Shown here piece by piece: positions 51,445-60,274 of a stretch of 64,000 nt of DNA. The notes beneath the pieces are model-generated. The model searched no databases. It was given only the letters and a program-made list of their open reading frames with translations, and was not told the DNA's origin. Origin of the DNA: JAMXLO01 sp963819855 (GTDB lineage: Bacteria; Pseudomonadota; Alphaproteobacteria; Acetobacterales; Acetobacteraceae); assembly GCA_963819855.1 (NCBI GenBank), contig CAWFYC010000020.1:372001-436000 (forward strand), read 5' to 3'. Position 1 is the first letter of the stretch. Each line of letters starts with the position of its first letter. The translations under genes were made by a program, and so were the position numbers.

Positions 51445-53853
51445 ATGCCAGCCAGCGCGCCCACCTCGCCGCTCCCGCCGGATCGGCTGTACCGCCAAGC
51501 CGACATCGCAGCGCTGGGCTTCGAGACCACGCGGGAGCTCGCCCCGCTGCGCGATTATGCCGACCAGCCACGCGCGCATGAGGCGATCCGCTTCGGCACC
51601 GAGATGGCGGTACGCGGCTTCAACATCTTCGCCATCGGCGCGAACGGCGCGCATATTCAGGGGTCGGTCCGTGCGCTGCTGGAAGACGCCGCGGCCAGAC
51701 GCCCGAAGCCGTCGGACTGGGTCTATGTCAACAACTTCGACACCCCGTATCGGCCAGTGGCGATCGCGCTGCCGCCCGGCCGGGCGCCGGTGCTGGACAA
51801 GACGCTGGACCGGCTGATCGACGACCTGAAGGTCTCGTTGCCCGCGGCGTTCGAAAGCGAGGACTACCAGAAACACCGCAGCGGCATCGAGCAGGCGACG
51901 CGCGGTCGCAACGAGCGCGCGTTCACCGCGGTGCGCGACAAGGCGACTGCGAAGGACATCGCGATCGTCCGCACGCCGATGGGCTTCGCCATGGCGCCGA
52001 TGAAGGACGGCCAGGTCGTGCCGCCCGCCGACTTCAACGCGTGGCCGGCGGAACGCCAGCAAGCGGCGCAGACGTCCATTGAGGAGCTGGAAAAGGACCT
52101 GGAAGAGACCCTGCGCGTGCTGCCTCGGCTGGAGCGCGAACAGCGCGACGCGATGCGTACGCTGGATCGTGACACCGCCAGCCGCGTCATTGCGCAGCCG
52201 ATCGAGGAGTGCAAGGCGCAGTTCGCCGACCTCCCGAAGGTCGTGCAGCACCTGGAAGCAATCCACGCCGACATTTTGGCAAACGTCGCGCTGTTCGTCG
52301 CGCCGCAGACGCCCGGCGAAGACAGCGCCGCGCGCCCCGGCAGTGTATTCGATCGCTACGAAGTCAACGTGTTCGTCACCACCGCGGACGGCGAAGCCGG
52401 CGCCCCGATCGTCGAGGAGGTGCATCCTACACTGAGCAACCTGGTCGGCCGCATCGAGCATCTCGCGATACAGGGCGCGCTGGTGACCAACTTCCGGCTG
52501 ATCAAGCCGGGCAGCCTGCACCGCGCCAATGGCGGCGCGCTGATGATCGATCTGCGCAACCTGCTGAGCGAGCAGCTGAGCTGGGCGGCATTGAAACGCG
52601 CCCTGCTCCGCCAGGAGATCGTGATCGAGGACCCCGCACGGTTCATGGGCATGACGACGACGGTAACGCTGGAACCCGATCCGATCCCGCTCGAGGTGAA
52701 GGTGGTGCTGTTCGGCGACCGCATGCTGTACTACGCGCTGGTCTCGGCCGATCCGGATACCGCGCAGCACTTCAAGGTGCTCGCCGACTTCGACGATGAC
52801 GTCGATCGCTCGCCGGCCAGCGAAACGATGATCGCGCGACTGATCGGCACGATCGCGGCGAATGCCGGATTGCTGCCGCTCGATCGCGGCGGCGTGGCAC
52901 GGGTGATCGAACACGCGGCGCGGCTGGCCGACGATTCCAGCAAGCTGACGCTGCTGGTCGAAAGCATCCATGACCTGGTGGCGGAGGCGTCGCACTGCTC
53001 GGCGCAGTCAGGGCGCGATGTGGTGACACGCGGCTGCGTCGATGAGGCGATCGCGCAGCAGCGCCGGCGTGCGTCGCGCATCGAGGAACGCGGTCGCGAG
53101 ATGATCCTGCGCGATATCGCGCTGGTCGACACCAGCGGCAGCAGCGTGGGTCAGGTCAACGGCCTCAGCGTCATGGCGCTCGCGGGTCACGCCTTCGGCC
53201 GGCCGACGCGGATCACCGCGCGCGTGCGTCCCGGCACCGGCCGCATCGTCGATATCGAGCGCGAGGTGGAACTCGGCGGACCGCTGCATTCCAAGGGCGT
53301 GCTGATCCTGAGCGGCTTCCTCGCCGGCCGCTACGCACTGGACGTGCCGATGTCGCTGTACGCCAGCCTGGTGTTCGAGCAGTCCTATGGCGGCGTCGAC
53401 GGCGACAGCGCCTCGTCGGCGGAACTGTATTCGTTGCTGTCGGCACTGGCGGAGCTGCCGTTGCGGCAGGACCTCGCGGTGACCGGATCGGTCGATCAGC
53501 ACGGCACGGTGCAGGCGATCGGCGGCGTCAATGAAAAGATCGAAGGCTTCTTCGATGTCTGCGCCGCGCGTGGGCTGACCGGCACGCAAGGTGTGTTGAT
53601 TCCCCATTCGAACGCCCAGCACCTGATGCTGCGCGCCGATGTGGTGGAGGCCTGTGCCGCCGGTCGCTTCGCGGTCTATCCGGTGCACACGATCGACGAA
53701 GGCATCCGGCTGCTGACCGGGCACGAAGCGGGCGAACGCGGCGATGACGGCCGGTATCCGGACGACAGTGTGAACCGGAAGGTGGAGGACCGGCTCGCCG
53801 CATTTGCCAAGGCGCGGCAGGCGTTCGGCCGCGACGCGCCGGACGGGAGCTGA
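51445..53853 (+). CDS. Lon-like protease with degenerate ATPase site
   Basis: An 802-residue member of the Lon-like AAA/S16 family (COG1067 type). The N-terminal half has DWVYVNNFDTPYRPVAIALP and ESEDYQ, landmarks of the Lon-like AAA module, but the P-loop is replaced by G65-ANGAHIQG-S74, without the Walker A lysine, so ATP binding is doubtful. The C-terminal protease domain has the catalytic dyad S655 (DGDSASSAEL) and K698 (GGVNEKIEGFF), 43 residues apart as in Lon. It probably degrades selected proteins without ATP-driven unfolding. Start ATG 51445 has AGGA upstream. It heads an operon with the two following genes. Confidence 0.88.
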   Translation: MPASAPTSPLPPDRLYRQADIAALGFETTRELAPLRDYADQPRAHEAIRFGTEMAVRGFNIFAIGANGAHIQGSVRALLEDAAARRPKPSDWVYVNNFDTPYRPVAIALPPGRAPVLDKTLDRLIDDLKVSLPAAFESEDYQKHRSGIEQATRGRNERAFTAVRDKATAKDIAIVRTPMGFAMAPMKDGQVVPPADFNAWPAERQQAAQTSIEELEKDLEETLRVLPRLEREQRDAMRTLDRDTASRVIAQPIEECKAQFADLPKVVQHLEAIHADILANVALFVAPQTPGEDSAARPGSVFDRYEVNVFVTTADGEAGAPIVEEVHPTLSNLVGRIEHLAIQGALVTNFRLIKPGSLHRANGGALMIDLRNLLSEQLSWAALKRALLRQEIVIEDPARFMGMTTTVTLEPDPIPLEVKVVLFGDRMLYYALVSADPDTAQHFKVLADFDDDVDRSPASETMIARLIGTIAANAGLLPLDRGGVARVIEHAARLADDSSKLTLLVESIHDLVAEASHCSAQSGRDVVTRGCVDEAIAQQRRRASRIEERGREMILRDIALVDTSGSSVGQVNGLSVMALAGHAFGRPTRITARVRPGTGRIVDIEREVELGGPLHSKGVLILSGFLAGRYALDVPMSLYASLVFEQSYGGVDGDSASSAELYSLLSALAELPLRQDLAVTGSVDQHGTVQAIGGVNEKIEGFFDVCAARGLTGTQGVLIPHSNAQHLMLRADVVEACAAGRFAVYPVHTIDEGIRLLTGHEAGERGDDGRYPDDSVNRKVEDRLAAFAKARQAFGRDAPDGS

Positions 53854-53855
53854 TC

Positions 53856-54692
53856 ATGGCGAGGGAACCGCGGCTGCACCGCGTCATCCTGCATCTGCGT
53901 CACGGCGCGGCTGAACGGGTGACCATCCGCGCGGCAGCGGAACTCGCGCAGATGCTAGGCGTCGTGCTGCACGGCGTGTTCCTGGAAGACGCAGCGCTGC
54001 CCGAGCTGGCGACGCTGCCCTTCATCCGCGAGTTCCGCCTGGGCACCGGATCGTGGGAGCGGCTGGATCGCCATCGGCTCGCCGAAGAGCAGCGCGCCGC
54101 GGCCACCGAGGCGCGACGTCTGCTGGACGAGGCCGCGGCCGCGCTGGGGATCACGCGGCTGTTCGAGATCATCAGCGGCGATCCGGCACTGTTCGTCGCG
54201 GCCACGTCGCAGGCCGGTGACATCATCGTGGTAGCGCAGCCACGGCTGCCGGCGGAACGCCTGGTGCACGCCACGGCGCGCTGGCTGGAGGCGGCGCATG
54301 GCTGTGCCGCCTCGGTGATGCTGGTGCCGCAGGCGCTGGCGCGGCGCACGGGTCCGGTGGCGACTGTCGTGTGCGCGGAATCGGATCCTGCGCTCGGCAT
54401 CGCAGCGCGCATTGCGGTCGCGGCGGGCGAGGCGCTGCTGCTGCTGATCCGGGGCGCGCCCGATCTGGCAAAGGCCGCGGTCGAGCAGGCGCGTACCGCG
54501 GGTCTGCCGTCGCACCGCACCATTACCCGCTTCGTGGCGAGCGTGACGCCGGAGGATGTGGTGCAAGGACTGGGCACCAGCAGTGAGCGTCTGGTGGTGC
54601 TGGCGCGCGGCGCGTGCGGTACGGATAATGCCGCGGTGTCCGCGCATATCGCAGCGTCGCGCGGCGTGCCTGTGCTGGTGGTGGAGCCATGA
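53856..54692 (+). CDS. Universal-stress-protein-like protein
   Basis: A 278-residue protein whose two halves each look like a Rossmann-type USP unit: RVILHLRHGAAERVTIRAAAELAQMLGVVLHGVFLED at the N-terminus and VATVVCAESDPALGIAARIAVA from about residue 165. The USP ATP-binding GxxGxx loop is not clear. It starts two bases after the Lon-like stop and overlaps the next gene by ATGA, so all three are co-translated. The context suggests a stress-response partner of the protease, possibly an adaptor; this is inference. Confidence 0.7.
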   Translation: MAREPRLHRVILHLRHGAAERVTIRAAAELAQMLGVVLHGVFLEDAALPELATLPFIREFRLGTGSWERLDRHRLAEEQRAAATEARRLLDEAAAALGITRLFEIISGDPALFVAATSQAGDIIVVAQPRLPAERLVHATARWLEAAHGCAASVMLVPQALARRTGPVATVVCAESDPALGIAARIAVAAGEALLLLIRGAPDLAKAAVEQARTAGLPSHRTITRFVASVTPEDVVQGLGTSSERLVVLARGACGTDNAAVSAHIAASRGVPVLVVEP

Positions 54693-55171
54693 TGATGCGG
54701 CGAGCCGTGGAATTGGCTGTGGTGCTGGTCGGCATGATTCCAATGGTAGCTTCGGCGCAGCCGCTGCCGTCTGGTGTCAATCCGGAGACCGGTGCGCGGC
54801 CTGGCAACGAGATCGGCACCGGATCGTCGTTGCCGCTGTCCGACAAGGCCTCCAACATTGCCCCTGGCGACACCACGTCGGCGATCGCACCGAATCTGCC
54901 GTCGCCGCCGATCGGCGAGAATGCCTCGGTGCGGGATTACCTGGTGGCGGCCCGCTCCGCGCTGCTGCTCGGACGGACCGGCGAGGCGCAGCAGGCACTG
55001 GAGATGGCTGAGACGCGGGCACTCGACCGTTCGGTGCCGCTGTTCCAGACCAACGCGGTGGACAAGAGTCCGTTGGTCGGCGAGATCGGGCAGGCACTGC
55101 AAGCGCTGGGCGGCGGCGATCGTGGGCGGGCCGTGCAGATCATCGAAGCCGCGCTGCCGCACGCGAACTGA
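54689..55171 (+). CDS. Exported hypothetical protein of the Lon-like operon
   Basis: A 160-residue protein with a signal peptide (VELAVVLVGMIPMVASAQPL). The mature N-terminal half is low-complexity (Pro/Ser/Gly/Asn), and the C-terminal half is a helical repeat-like region (RDYLVAARSALLLGRTGEAQ, then GQALQALGGGDRGRAVQIIE). Function is unknown. Its start overlaps the USP-like gene by four bases. Pairing a cytoplasmic protease with an exported protein in one operon is notable. Confidence 0.65.
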   Translation: MMMRRAVELAVVLVGMIPMVASAQPLPSGVNPETGARPGNEIGTGSSLPLSDKASNIAPGDTTSAIAPNLPSPPIGENASVRDYLVAARSALLLGRTGEAQQALEMAETRALDRSVPLFQTNAVDKSPLVGEIGQALQALGGGDRGRAVQIIEAALPHAN

Positions 55172-55261
55172 CGTCTTCCCCGCGACGGCGAGAGCCAATG
55201 CACCAGCACCTGAAAGTCCGCCCTGGGTTCCCGCCTGCGCGAAAATGGACGGCGGCTGGCG

Positions 55262-56263
55262 TTACATATTGGGCAGCGGCAACGGCTCGCCGGCGAAGAA
55301 ACGACGCGGATTGTCGTCCAGCATCGCGAAAATCTCGCCGTCGCTCAGTCCGCGCTCGCGAAGCATCGGCACGAAGTCGGTGAACAGATACGTGTAGGGC
55401 GGCGGCCAGTCGCCGACCGCCTGGAGCCGATCAATCCGCGCCTGCTCCTCCGGTGTCGGCTGCCGCAACAGCTTGCCGAGCCAGCCGCAATGCCGGTCCT
55501 GGCTCATCATGATGCTGGCGCGGTAGCCTGCGCGCACCAGCTTCACCAGGTTGTCGGCGCGCACCTCGTCCGGCTGGAGCCGCGCAATACCGATCCGATC
55601 GAAGCCGATATACGAACCACCTTCGCAGACGCGGCGATGGTACGCAGGATCGGCGTTGCCGCAGCAATGGCCGATCAGGCAGCGATGCAGCTCGACGCCG
55701 CCGGCACGGAACGCTTCCTGCTGTTCGGGGCCGCACACGCCGTCCTGCGTGTGAGTAATGATCGGCACGCCGGTCGCACGCTGCGCGATGCAGGCAGCCT
55801 CGAGGAATTTCGCCTCCAGCGGCGTGATCGCAGGTGCACCGGTGGCGACCTTGATCGCGCCGGCACGCACGCCGGTGCGGCCGATGCCATGGGTGATCTC
55901 GCGGATGTAGAGTTCGGCGATCTCGTCCACCGTTCGCGCCCGCCAGTACACCGGCAGGCCCATCGCCTCGAAGTAGAAGCCGGTGGTGCAGATGACGTTC
56001 ATCTCCGCGCGTTCGGCGATCTCCGCCATCATCGCGGCATCGCGGCCGAGTTCGATCGGACACGGATCGACGAAGCTGCGCACGCCGTGCTCGACTCGCA
56101 ACTGCGTCAGCCGCCGTGCCGCTTCGGTGATGAACGACGCGCGGTCGAACGCCGCGGAAGGATCGAATTCGGCGCCAGGAAACGCGATGAACAGATGCTC
56201 GTGCATCAATGTCCGCCCGAGGTCGTCGAGGCCGATCGGCCCAAGCACCGTCTGGATCTGCAT
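55262..56263 (-). CDS. Phosphotriesterase-family (PTE-like) metal hydrolase
   Basis: A 333-residue (beta/alpha)8 amidohydrolase-superfamily enzyme. The binuclear metal site is complete: H21 and H23 (LMHEHLF), the lysine expected to be carbamylated in AGAIKVATG, His in IITHTQDG, His in IGHCCGNAD and the catalytic Asp in SQDRHCGW. Members act as lactonases, phosphotriesterases or sugar-phosphate lactonases; no substrate can be assigned. Start ATG 56263 is the family N-terminus. It is 15 bases downstream of the acyl-CoA dehydrogenase gene, so they probably share an operon. Confidence 0.9.
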   Translation of the reverse strand: MQIQTVLGPIGLDDLGRTLMHEHLFIAFPGAEFDPSAAFDRASFITEAARRLTQLRVEHGVRSFVDPCPIELGRDAAMMAEIAERAEMNVICTTGFYFEAMGLPVYWRARTVDEIAELYIREITHGIGRTGVRAGAIKVATGAPAITPLEAKFLEAACIAQRATGVPIITHTQDGVCGPEQQEAFRAGGVELHRCLIGHCCGNADPAYHRRVCEGGSYIGFDRIGIARLQPDEVRADNLVKLVRAGYRASIMMSQDRHCGWLGKLLRQPTPEEQARIDRLQAVGDWPPPYTYLFTDFVPMLRERGLSDGEIFAMLDDNPRRFFAGEPLPLPNM

Positions 56264-56278
56264 TGCCGTATCCTTTTG

Positions 56279-57478
56279 TCAGAGCGGCTTCATCGGCGGC
56301 AGAACATCCGCCGGATCGAGGCCGAATTCGAAAAGTCCCATGCTCCACAGACAAAAGTCCGCAGGCGGCGGCTGGATCGGCGCGATCGCGCCGTCGCGGA
56401 ACAACTGCTCAACGCGCGAGCCTTTGAAGATGCCGTGTGCGCCGCCGAGGGTCAGCGCAACGCGGGTGATGCGGGTGACCGCCTCGCCCACCATGTATTT
56501 CGCGCGATACAACGCGGCGGTGGTCTCTGGCGTTGGTCCCTGGGTGTCGCTGAGCCAGGCGGAGCGGTAGGTGATCAGACGCGCCGCCTCCAGATCGGTG
56601 CTCAGCTCCGCAATGTGGCGGCGCACATCCGGATGGTACGCCAACGATTGCGCATAGCCCTGCGGCTGTCGCGCATGCATCGCCCGGCGCAGTTCGTCGT
56701 ACGCCGCGACCGCGACGCCGAGATAGACCGCGGTGTAGGAACCCCAGAACCAGTTCAGATAGTCGTGACGGAACCGCCTGGTGTCATCGGCACAGAAAAC
56801 CACCGCGCTGTCCGGTACCCGGCAATCCTCCAGGATCAGCGCGTCGCTACGGGTCGCGCGCATGCCGAGTGTATCCCAGTTGGCGTTGACGCGGCGTCCA
56901 GCCGCGCCGTGCGGCACCAGCAACAGCATGCCGGCTGACGGGCTGGTGGCATCGTCGGGATAGGCCATCACCAGGACATGATCGGCAGCCTCCAGCATCG
57001 AGGCGAACATCTTCCGCCCGGTGATGCTGTAGCCGCCCGCGACACGCCGCGCCCGTGCGCTGAGCGGGCGTTCGCCGACCAACGATGTTGTCCCCGGCTC
57101 GGAAAAATTGCCGCCGATCAGCCGATGCTGGCGCACCACAAGGTCGGCGATCAGCTCCTTCGCCGCGCCGCCGACCTCGTCGCTCTGCAGCACCGGCATG
57201 ACGACCGAGGCATGCATGTTGAACGCCAGCGCGGTGGACGGGCAGCCCTGGCCCAGCGCCTCGTAGGCGATCGTGTGGTCAAGGAAGCTGGCGCCGGCGC
57301 CACCCCATTCCTTGCCGATGGTGAGTTCCAGGAAGCCCTCCGCACGCAGCCGATCGTAATTCTCGGTCGGATGCGATGCGTCGCGGTCGTGTTCGGAGGC
57401 GCGAGTGGCGAATTCCGCGGCCAGCTCCAGGCAACGCTGTTGTAGGTGTCGCTGGTCGATCGTCAGAGCGAAATCCAC
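56279..57478 (-). CDS. Acyl-CoA dehydrogenase family flavoenzyme
   Basis: A 399-residue FAD enzyme with the ACAD N-terminal helical domain (DQRHLQQRCLELAAEFATRA), the central beta-barrel (GNFSEPGTTS, GYSITGRKMFASM) and the C-terminal helical domain (TLGGAHGIFKGSRVEQLFRDG). It has the overall features of ACADs that dehydrogenate acyl-CoA thioesters, but relatives act as monooxygenases of small substrates too. The position next to a PTE-like hydrolase and a BNR-repeat protein does not point to beta-oxidation. Function is left at family level. Confidence 0.85.
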   Translation of the reverse strand: MDFALTIDQRHLQQRCLELAAEFATRASEHDRDASHPTENYDRLRAEGFLELTIGKEWGGAGASFLDHTIAYEALGQGCPSTALAFNMHASVVMPVLQSDEVGGAAKELIADLVVRQHRLIGGNFSEPGTTSLVGERPLSARARRVAGGYSITGRKMFASMLEAADHVLVMAYPDDATSPSAGMLLLVPHGAAGRRVNANWDTLGMRATRSDALILEDCRVPDSAVVFCADDTRRFRHDYLNWFWGSYTAVYLGVAVAAYDELRRAMHARQPQGYAQSLAYHPDVRRHIAELSTDLEAARLITYRSAWLSDTQGPTPETTAALYRAKYMVGEAVTRITRVALTLGGAHGIFKGSRVEQLFRDGAIAPIQPPPADFCLWSMGLFEFGLDPADVLPPMKPL

Positions 57479-57484
57479 GTCCGG

Positions 57485-57520
57485 CCCCTCCCCCCGACCC
57501 CCTCCCGCAAGGGGAGGGGG
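57485..57520. repeat. GC-rich hairpin repeat, single copy
   Basis: CCCTCCCGCAAGGGGAGGG-type element between the acyl-CoA dehydrogenase start and the BNR-protein stop; related to copies at 38.7 and 49.2 kb. It may form a hairpin in the mRNA. Confidence 0.5.
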
Positions 57521-57530
57521 AATGCTGGGC

Positions 57531-58580
57531 TCAGCCGCGGGCCAGGGCGTAGATCTGCGTGCCGCCAGGCGGCGGCGGATGCGCCGACCAACTTTCGCCG
57601 CCGTCGCGGCTGCTGAACACCTCGCCCCCGTTGGTGGCGGCCGACATCAGCGCCGGCTGCCGTTCGTCGAACGCGAGCGCGAACAGCGTGTGCGGCAGCT
57701 TCACACCCATCTCGACGCGCGACCAGTTATCGCCGCCATCGCCGCTGTACAGCAGCGCACCGGCGTCGCTTTGGAACCCGGCGCCGGCAGCGAGAAAAAC
57801 CTTGCGTGGATTGCCCGGCACCTCACGGATTTCGCGGCAGTAGATCTGCCCTTTCGGATTCATCGGATCCAACTTCACGTGCCGCCAGTGATCGCCGCCG
57901 TCGACGCTGTGGAACATGCCGGCGCGGCCGATGCCGATCACCGTGCCGGGCCGCCAGCGGCTCACCAGCACGCCGTGCATGTCCACCGCATCGTCGTTGA
58001 GATACTGGCCGTGACTGAGGTTTTCCCAATGCTCGCCGCCGTCGGTGGAGCGGATCGTGCCGCCGACCTCGATCGCAGCGTACAGATGGTCCGGCTGGTT
58101 GACGCTGGCGTCCATCTGCAACACGCGCTTGGCCGGATTGGCGTCGGGCGCGGTGGTGATCTCGGGGAAGCGCACGCTGACCGGCAGACGCGTCCAGTGC
58201 TCGCCGGCATCGTCGCTGCGATGGATCTCGCAGTTCTCGTAGCCGATGAACATGATCTTGGGATCGTGCGGGTGGAACGTGATCGACCACACCGGCAGGC
58301 CGTGGTCGGCGATGTCCACCTTCTCCCAGTGCTCGCCGCGATCGTTGCTGCGATACGGGCCGGACTGCGTGCCGGCATAGACGATCTCGGGGTGCAGTGG
58401 ATGCACCGCGAGCGCGCGGATCGCCGGCGCCTCGGGCAGCCCGGTGTGCATAGCCTGCCATTCGTTGCCGCCTTCGGCGAGGCGGTAGAGGCCGGCGTGC
58501 ACTTCGCGGCCGCGCCCGGTCTCGCCGGCGAGGCCCAGGTAGATGAAGGAGCGCTGGTCGTTCCTCCCGTTGGTTGCCAT
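57531..58580 (-). CDS. BNR/sialidase-like beta-propeller protein
   Basis: A 349-residue beta-propeller of the VPS10/BNR-repeat type found in sialidases and photosystem assembly factors. Asp-box-like repeats occur throughout: YRSNDRGEHWEKVD, HRSDDAGEHWTRLP, RSTDGGEHWENLS, HSVDGGDHWRHVK, YSGDGGDNWSRVE and SSRDGGESWSAHP, about six blades. No signal peptide is visible, so it is probably cytoplasmic and not a sialidase. ATG 58580 is chosen because GGAGGCAATCTC precedes it. It is in the same orientation as the ACAD and PTE-like genes. Confidence 0.85.
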   Translation of the reverse strand: MATNGRNDQRSFIYLGLAGETGRGREVHAGLYRLAEGGNEWQAMHTGLPEAPAIRALAVHPLHPEIVYAGTQSGPYRSNDRGEHWEKVDIADHGLPVWSITFHPHDPKIMFIGYENCEIHRSDDAGEHWTRLPVSVRFPEITTAPDANPAKRVLQMDASVNQPDHLYAAIEVGGTIRSTDGGEHWENLSHGQYLNDDAVDMHGVLVSRWRPGTVIGIGRAGMFHSVDGGDHWRHVKLDPMNPKGQIYCREIREVPGNPRKVFLAAGAGFQSDAGALLYSGDGGDNWSRVEMGVKLPHTLFALAFDERQPALMSAATNGGEVFSSRDGGESWSAHPPPPGGTQIYALARG

Positions 58581-58667
58581 GAGATTGCCTCCAGTCATGT
58601 GGTTGGAGCCGTCACGTGTGATCGTATCCGTATTCAGCTACGGGTTCGACCGAGATTGCCGTATCGG

Positions 58668-59094
58668 TCAGACCATCATGGTCTTCACCCCGAACAGCGG
58701 TCCAGCCTCTCCAAGCTGCTGGTCGAGTGTGCAGGCTGTTGCGCCATGATCGGCGCAGATCGCCAGATGCAGTGCATCTCCCGCGCGCAGGCCGACGGCG
58801 TGCTGGTCCGCAAACCGCGCGGCAATACGGAATTGCGGGCCTGTCACCGGCAAGATGGCAAAACTGCTCGCGCTGAGCCGCGTGAACAGTGCCAGCGCAT
58901 CGGCACGATCGACAGTTCCGATCTGCCCGGTCTGCAACTTGCTCGACAGCGCCGACGAAAATTTCGGTGATCACCCAGTCGCTGATCGCGAGCGTCTCAG
59001 GTGCCTGCGCGCCAAGCCAAGCCTGCACGCGTTCCGTCGAGACCTCATTGGTCAGGGCCGCGACCAGTAGCGACGTGTCGAGATAGAGGGTCAA
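58668..59094 (-). pseudogene. vapC: VapC-type PIN-domain toxin, frameshifted
   Basis: A PIN-domain ribonuclease toxin of about 140 residues. The N-terminal part has LYLDTSLLVAAL with the first metal Asp and ISDWVITE with the conserved Glu. Near 58962 one extra base breaks the frame: the protein continues as FSSALSSKLQTGQIGTVDRA, later AGDALHLAICADHG and TLDQQL, which carry the remaining acidic residues. As read, the toxin would be truncated. It overlaps the antitoxin gene by ATGA. Confidence 0.8.
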
Positions 59095-59333
59095 TACCTC
59101 CCCGCGTCGCGCACGGCCCGCATGAACGCACCTGCATCCTGCACCTGACGCGGCATGCGGTCAGTGATCGCACGCAGTGCGGCCGGATCGATCGGGTTGC
59201 GCTCGCTTGGCATGGCCGTGATCTGCGCAACCGCCTTGCCGCGACGCAAAATGCGGACCGGCTCCCCGGCAGCAGCCCGTTCGACCAGTGCGCTCAGATT
59301 CGCCTTGGCCTCGGCTAGGTTGACGTTCTTCAC
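59091..59333 (-). CDS. vapB: Phd/YefM-type antitoxin
   Basis: An 80-residue antitoxin with the Phd/YefM N-terminal DNA-binding fold (VNLAEAKANLSALVERAAAGE, then VRILRRGKAVAQI) and a C-terminal tail that would wrap the toxin. The GTG 59333 start is chosen because CAGGAG lies six bases upstream; earlier in-frame codons cross the operator. It is followed by the PIN toxin gene with a four-base overlap, the normal antitoxin-first order. A perfect palindrome upstream is a likely autoregulatory site. Confidence 0.85.
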   Translation of the reverse strand: MKNVNLAEAKANLSALVERAAAGEPVRILRRGKAVAQITAMPSERNPIDPAALRAITDRMPRQVQDAGAFMRAVRDAGRY

Positions 59334-59342
59334 TTTAAGCTC

Positions 59343-59362
59343 CTGACCAAATCGTTGGTCAG
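59343..59362 (-). promoter_or_regulatory. Palindromic operator upstream of the antitoxin gene
   Basis: CTGACCAA (59343-59350), four bases, TTGGTCAG (59355-59362): eight-base arms are exact complements. It ends 10 bases before the GTG start and touches the ribosome-binding site. Phd-type antitoxins commonly repress their own operon through such sites; binding is inferred. Confidence 0.65.
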
Positions 59363-59483
59363 ATATGGCATGCACCGTTCCGCCGACCAAGAAGCGAGTG
59401 GCCGCTTGAGCCACACCTTGCTCCCCGAGGCCCGCCTGCTAGCCTCATCCTTCCGCAACGCCCGGCGTCATAGGAGCTTCATC

Positions 59484-60272
59484 ATGTCCGTCGTCGAAAC
59501 CGAGCGCCACGGCCAGATCATTGTGGTGCGGATGAACCGGCCCGAACGGCTCAACGCGCTCAACCACGAGATGCGCACCACGCTCGCGGAGACGTGGACC
59601 GAATTCCGCCACAGCAACGAACTCGAGGTCGCGATCTTCACCGGCACCGGCCGCGCCTTCTGCGCCGGCGAGGACATGAAGGAATCGTTGGCCGACGGCG
59701 CGCCCGGCGGACGGCGCCCGGCGGTCGAGGACCCGTTCATGTCGGGGGCGCTGGAGAAGCCGGTGATCGCCGCGGTCAACGGCTTCGCGATGGGCGGCGG
59801 CTTCATGCTGGTCGAACGAACCGACCTGCGCGTCGCGGTGCGCGGCGCGGTGTTCGAGGTGTCCGAGGCAAAGCGCTGGCTGCTCGGCGGCTACAACCAC
59901 GGGCACATCGCCAACCTGCCGTATCCGATAGCGATGGAGATGGCACTCGGCTTCCGCTTCACCGCGGAACGCTTCTTCGATGTTGGCTTCCTGAACCGCC
60001 TGGTCGACGCCGACGAGCTGATGCCGACCGCGCTCACTATGGCGGAGCATCTGCTGACGCTGCCGCCGGCCTCGCGGGTCAACACCGTTCACATGATGCG
60101 GCAGATGCGCCCAGCCCCGTCGGCCGACCACCAACACCTGGCCGCCGCGCTGCACGAGCATGGCGCCAAAAGCGACCTGATGGAATCACGCGCGGCGTTC
60201 GCCGAGAAGCGGCAGCCGCGGTTCAAAGGTTGGGACGATCCGCAGGACCGCTACCGGCTGCCGACGCTGTAG
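59484..60272 (+). CDS. Enoyl-CoA hydratase/isomerase (crotonase) family protein
   Basis: A 262-residue crotonase-fold enzyme. The CoA-binding and oxyanion-hole segments are RMNRPERLNALNHEM, FCAGEDMKES and IAAVNGFAMGGGFML. Catalytic Glu positions of true hydratases are not both evident (ERTDLRVAVRGAVFEVSEAK), so the reaction could be hydration, isomerisation or another CoA-thioester step. ATG 59484 has TAGGAG upstream. It is convergent with the DUF427 gene and has no pathway partner in the window. Confidence 0.87.
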   Translation: MSVVETERHGQIIVVRMNRPERLNALNHEMRTTLAETWTEFRHSNELEVAIFTGTGRAFCAGEDMKESLADGAPGGRRPAVEDPFMSGALEKPVIAAVNGFAMGGGFMLVERTDLRVAVRGAVFEVSEAKRWLLGGYNHGHIANLPYPIAMEMALGFRFTAERFFDVGFLNRLVDADELMPTALTMAEHLLTLPPASRVNTVHMMRQMRPAPSADHQHLAAALHEHGAKSDLMESRAAFAEKRQPRFKGWDDPQDRYRLPTL

Positions 60273-60274
60273 CC

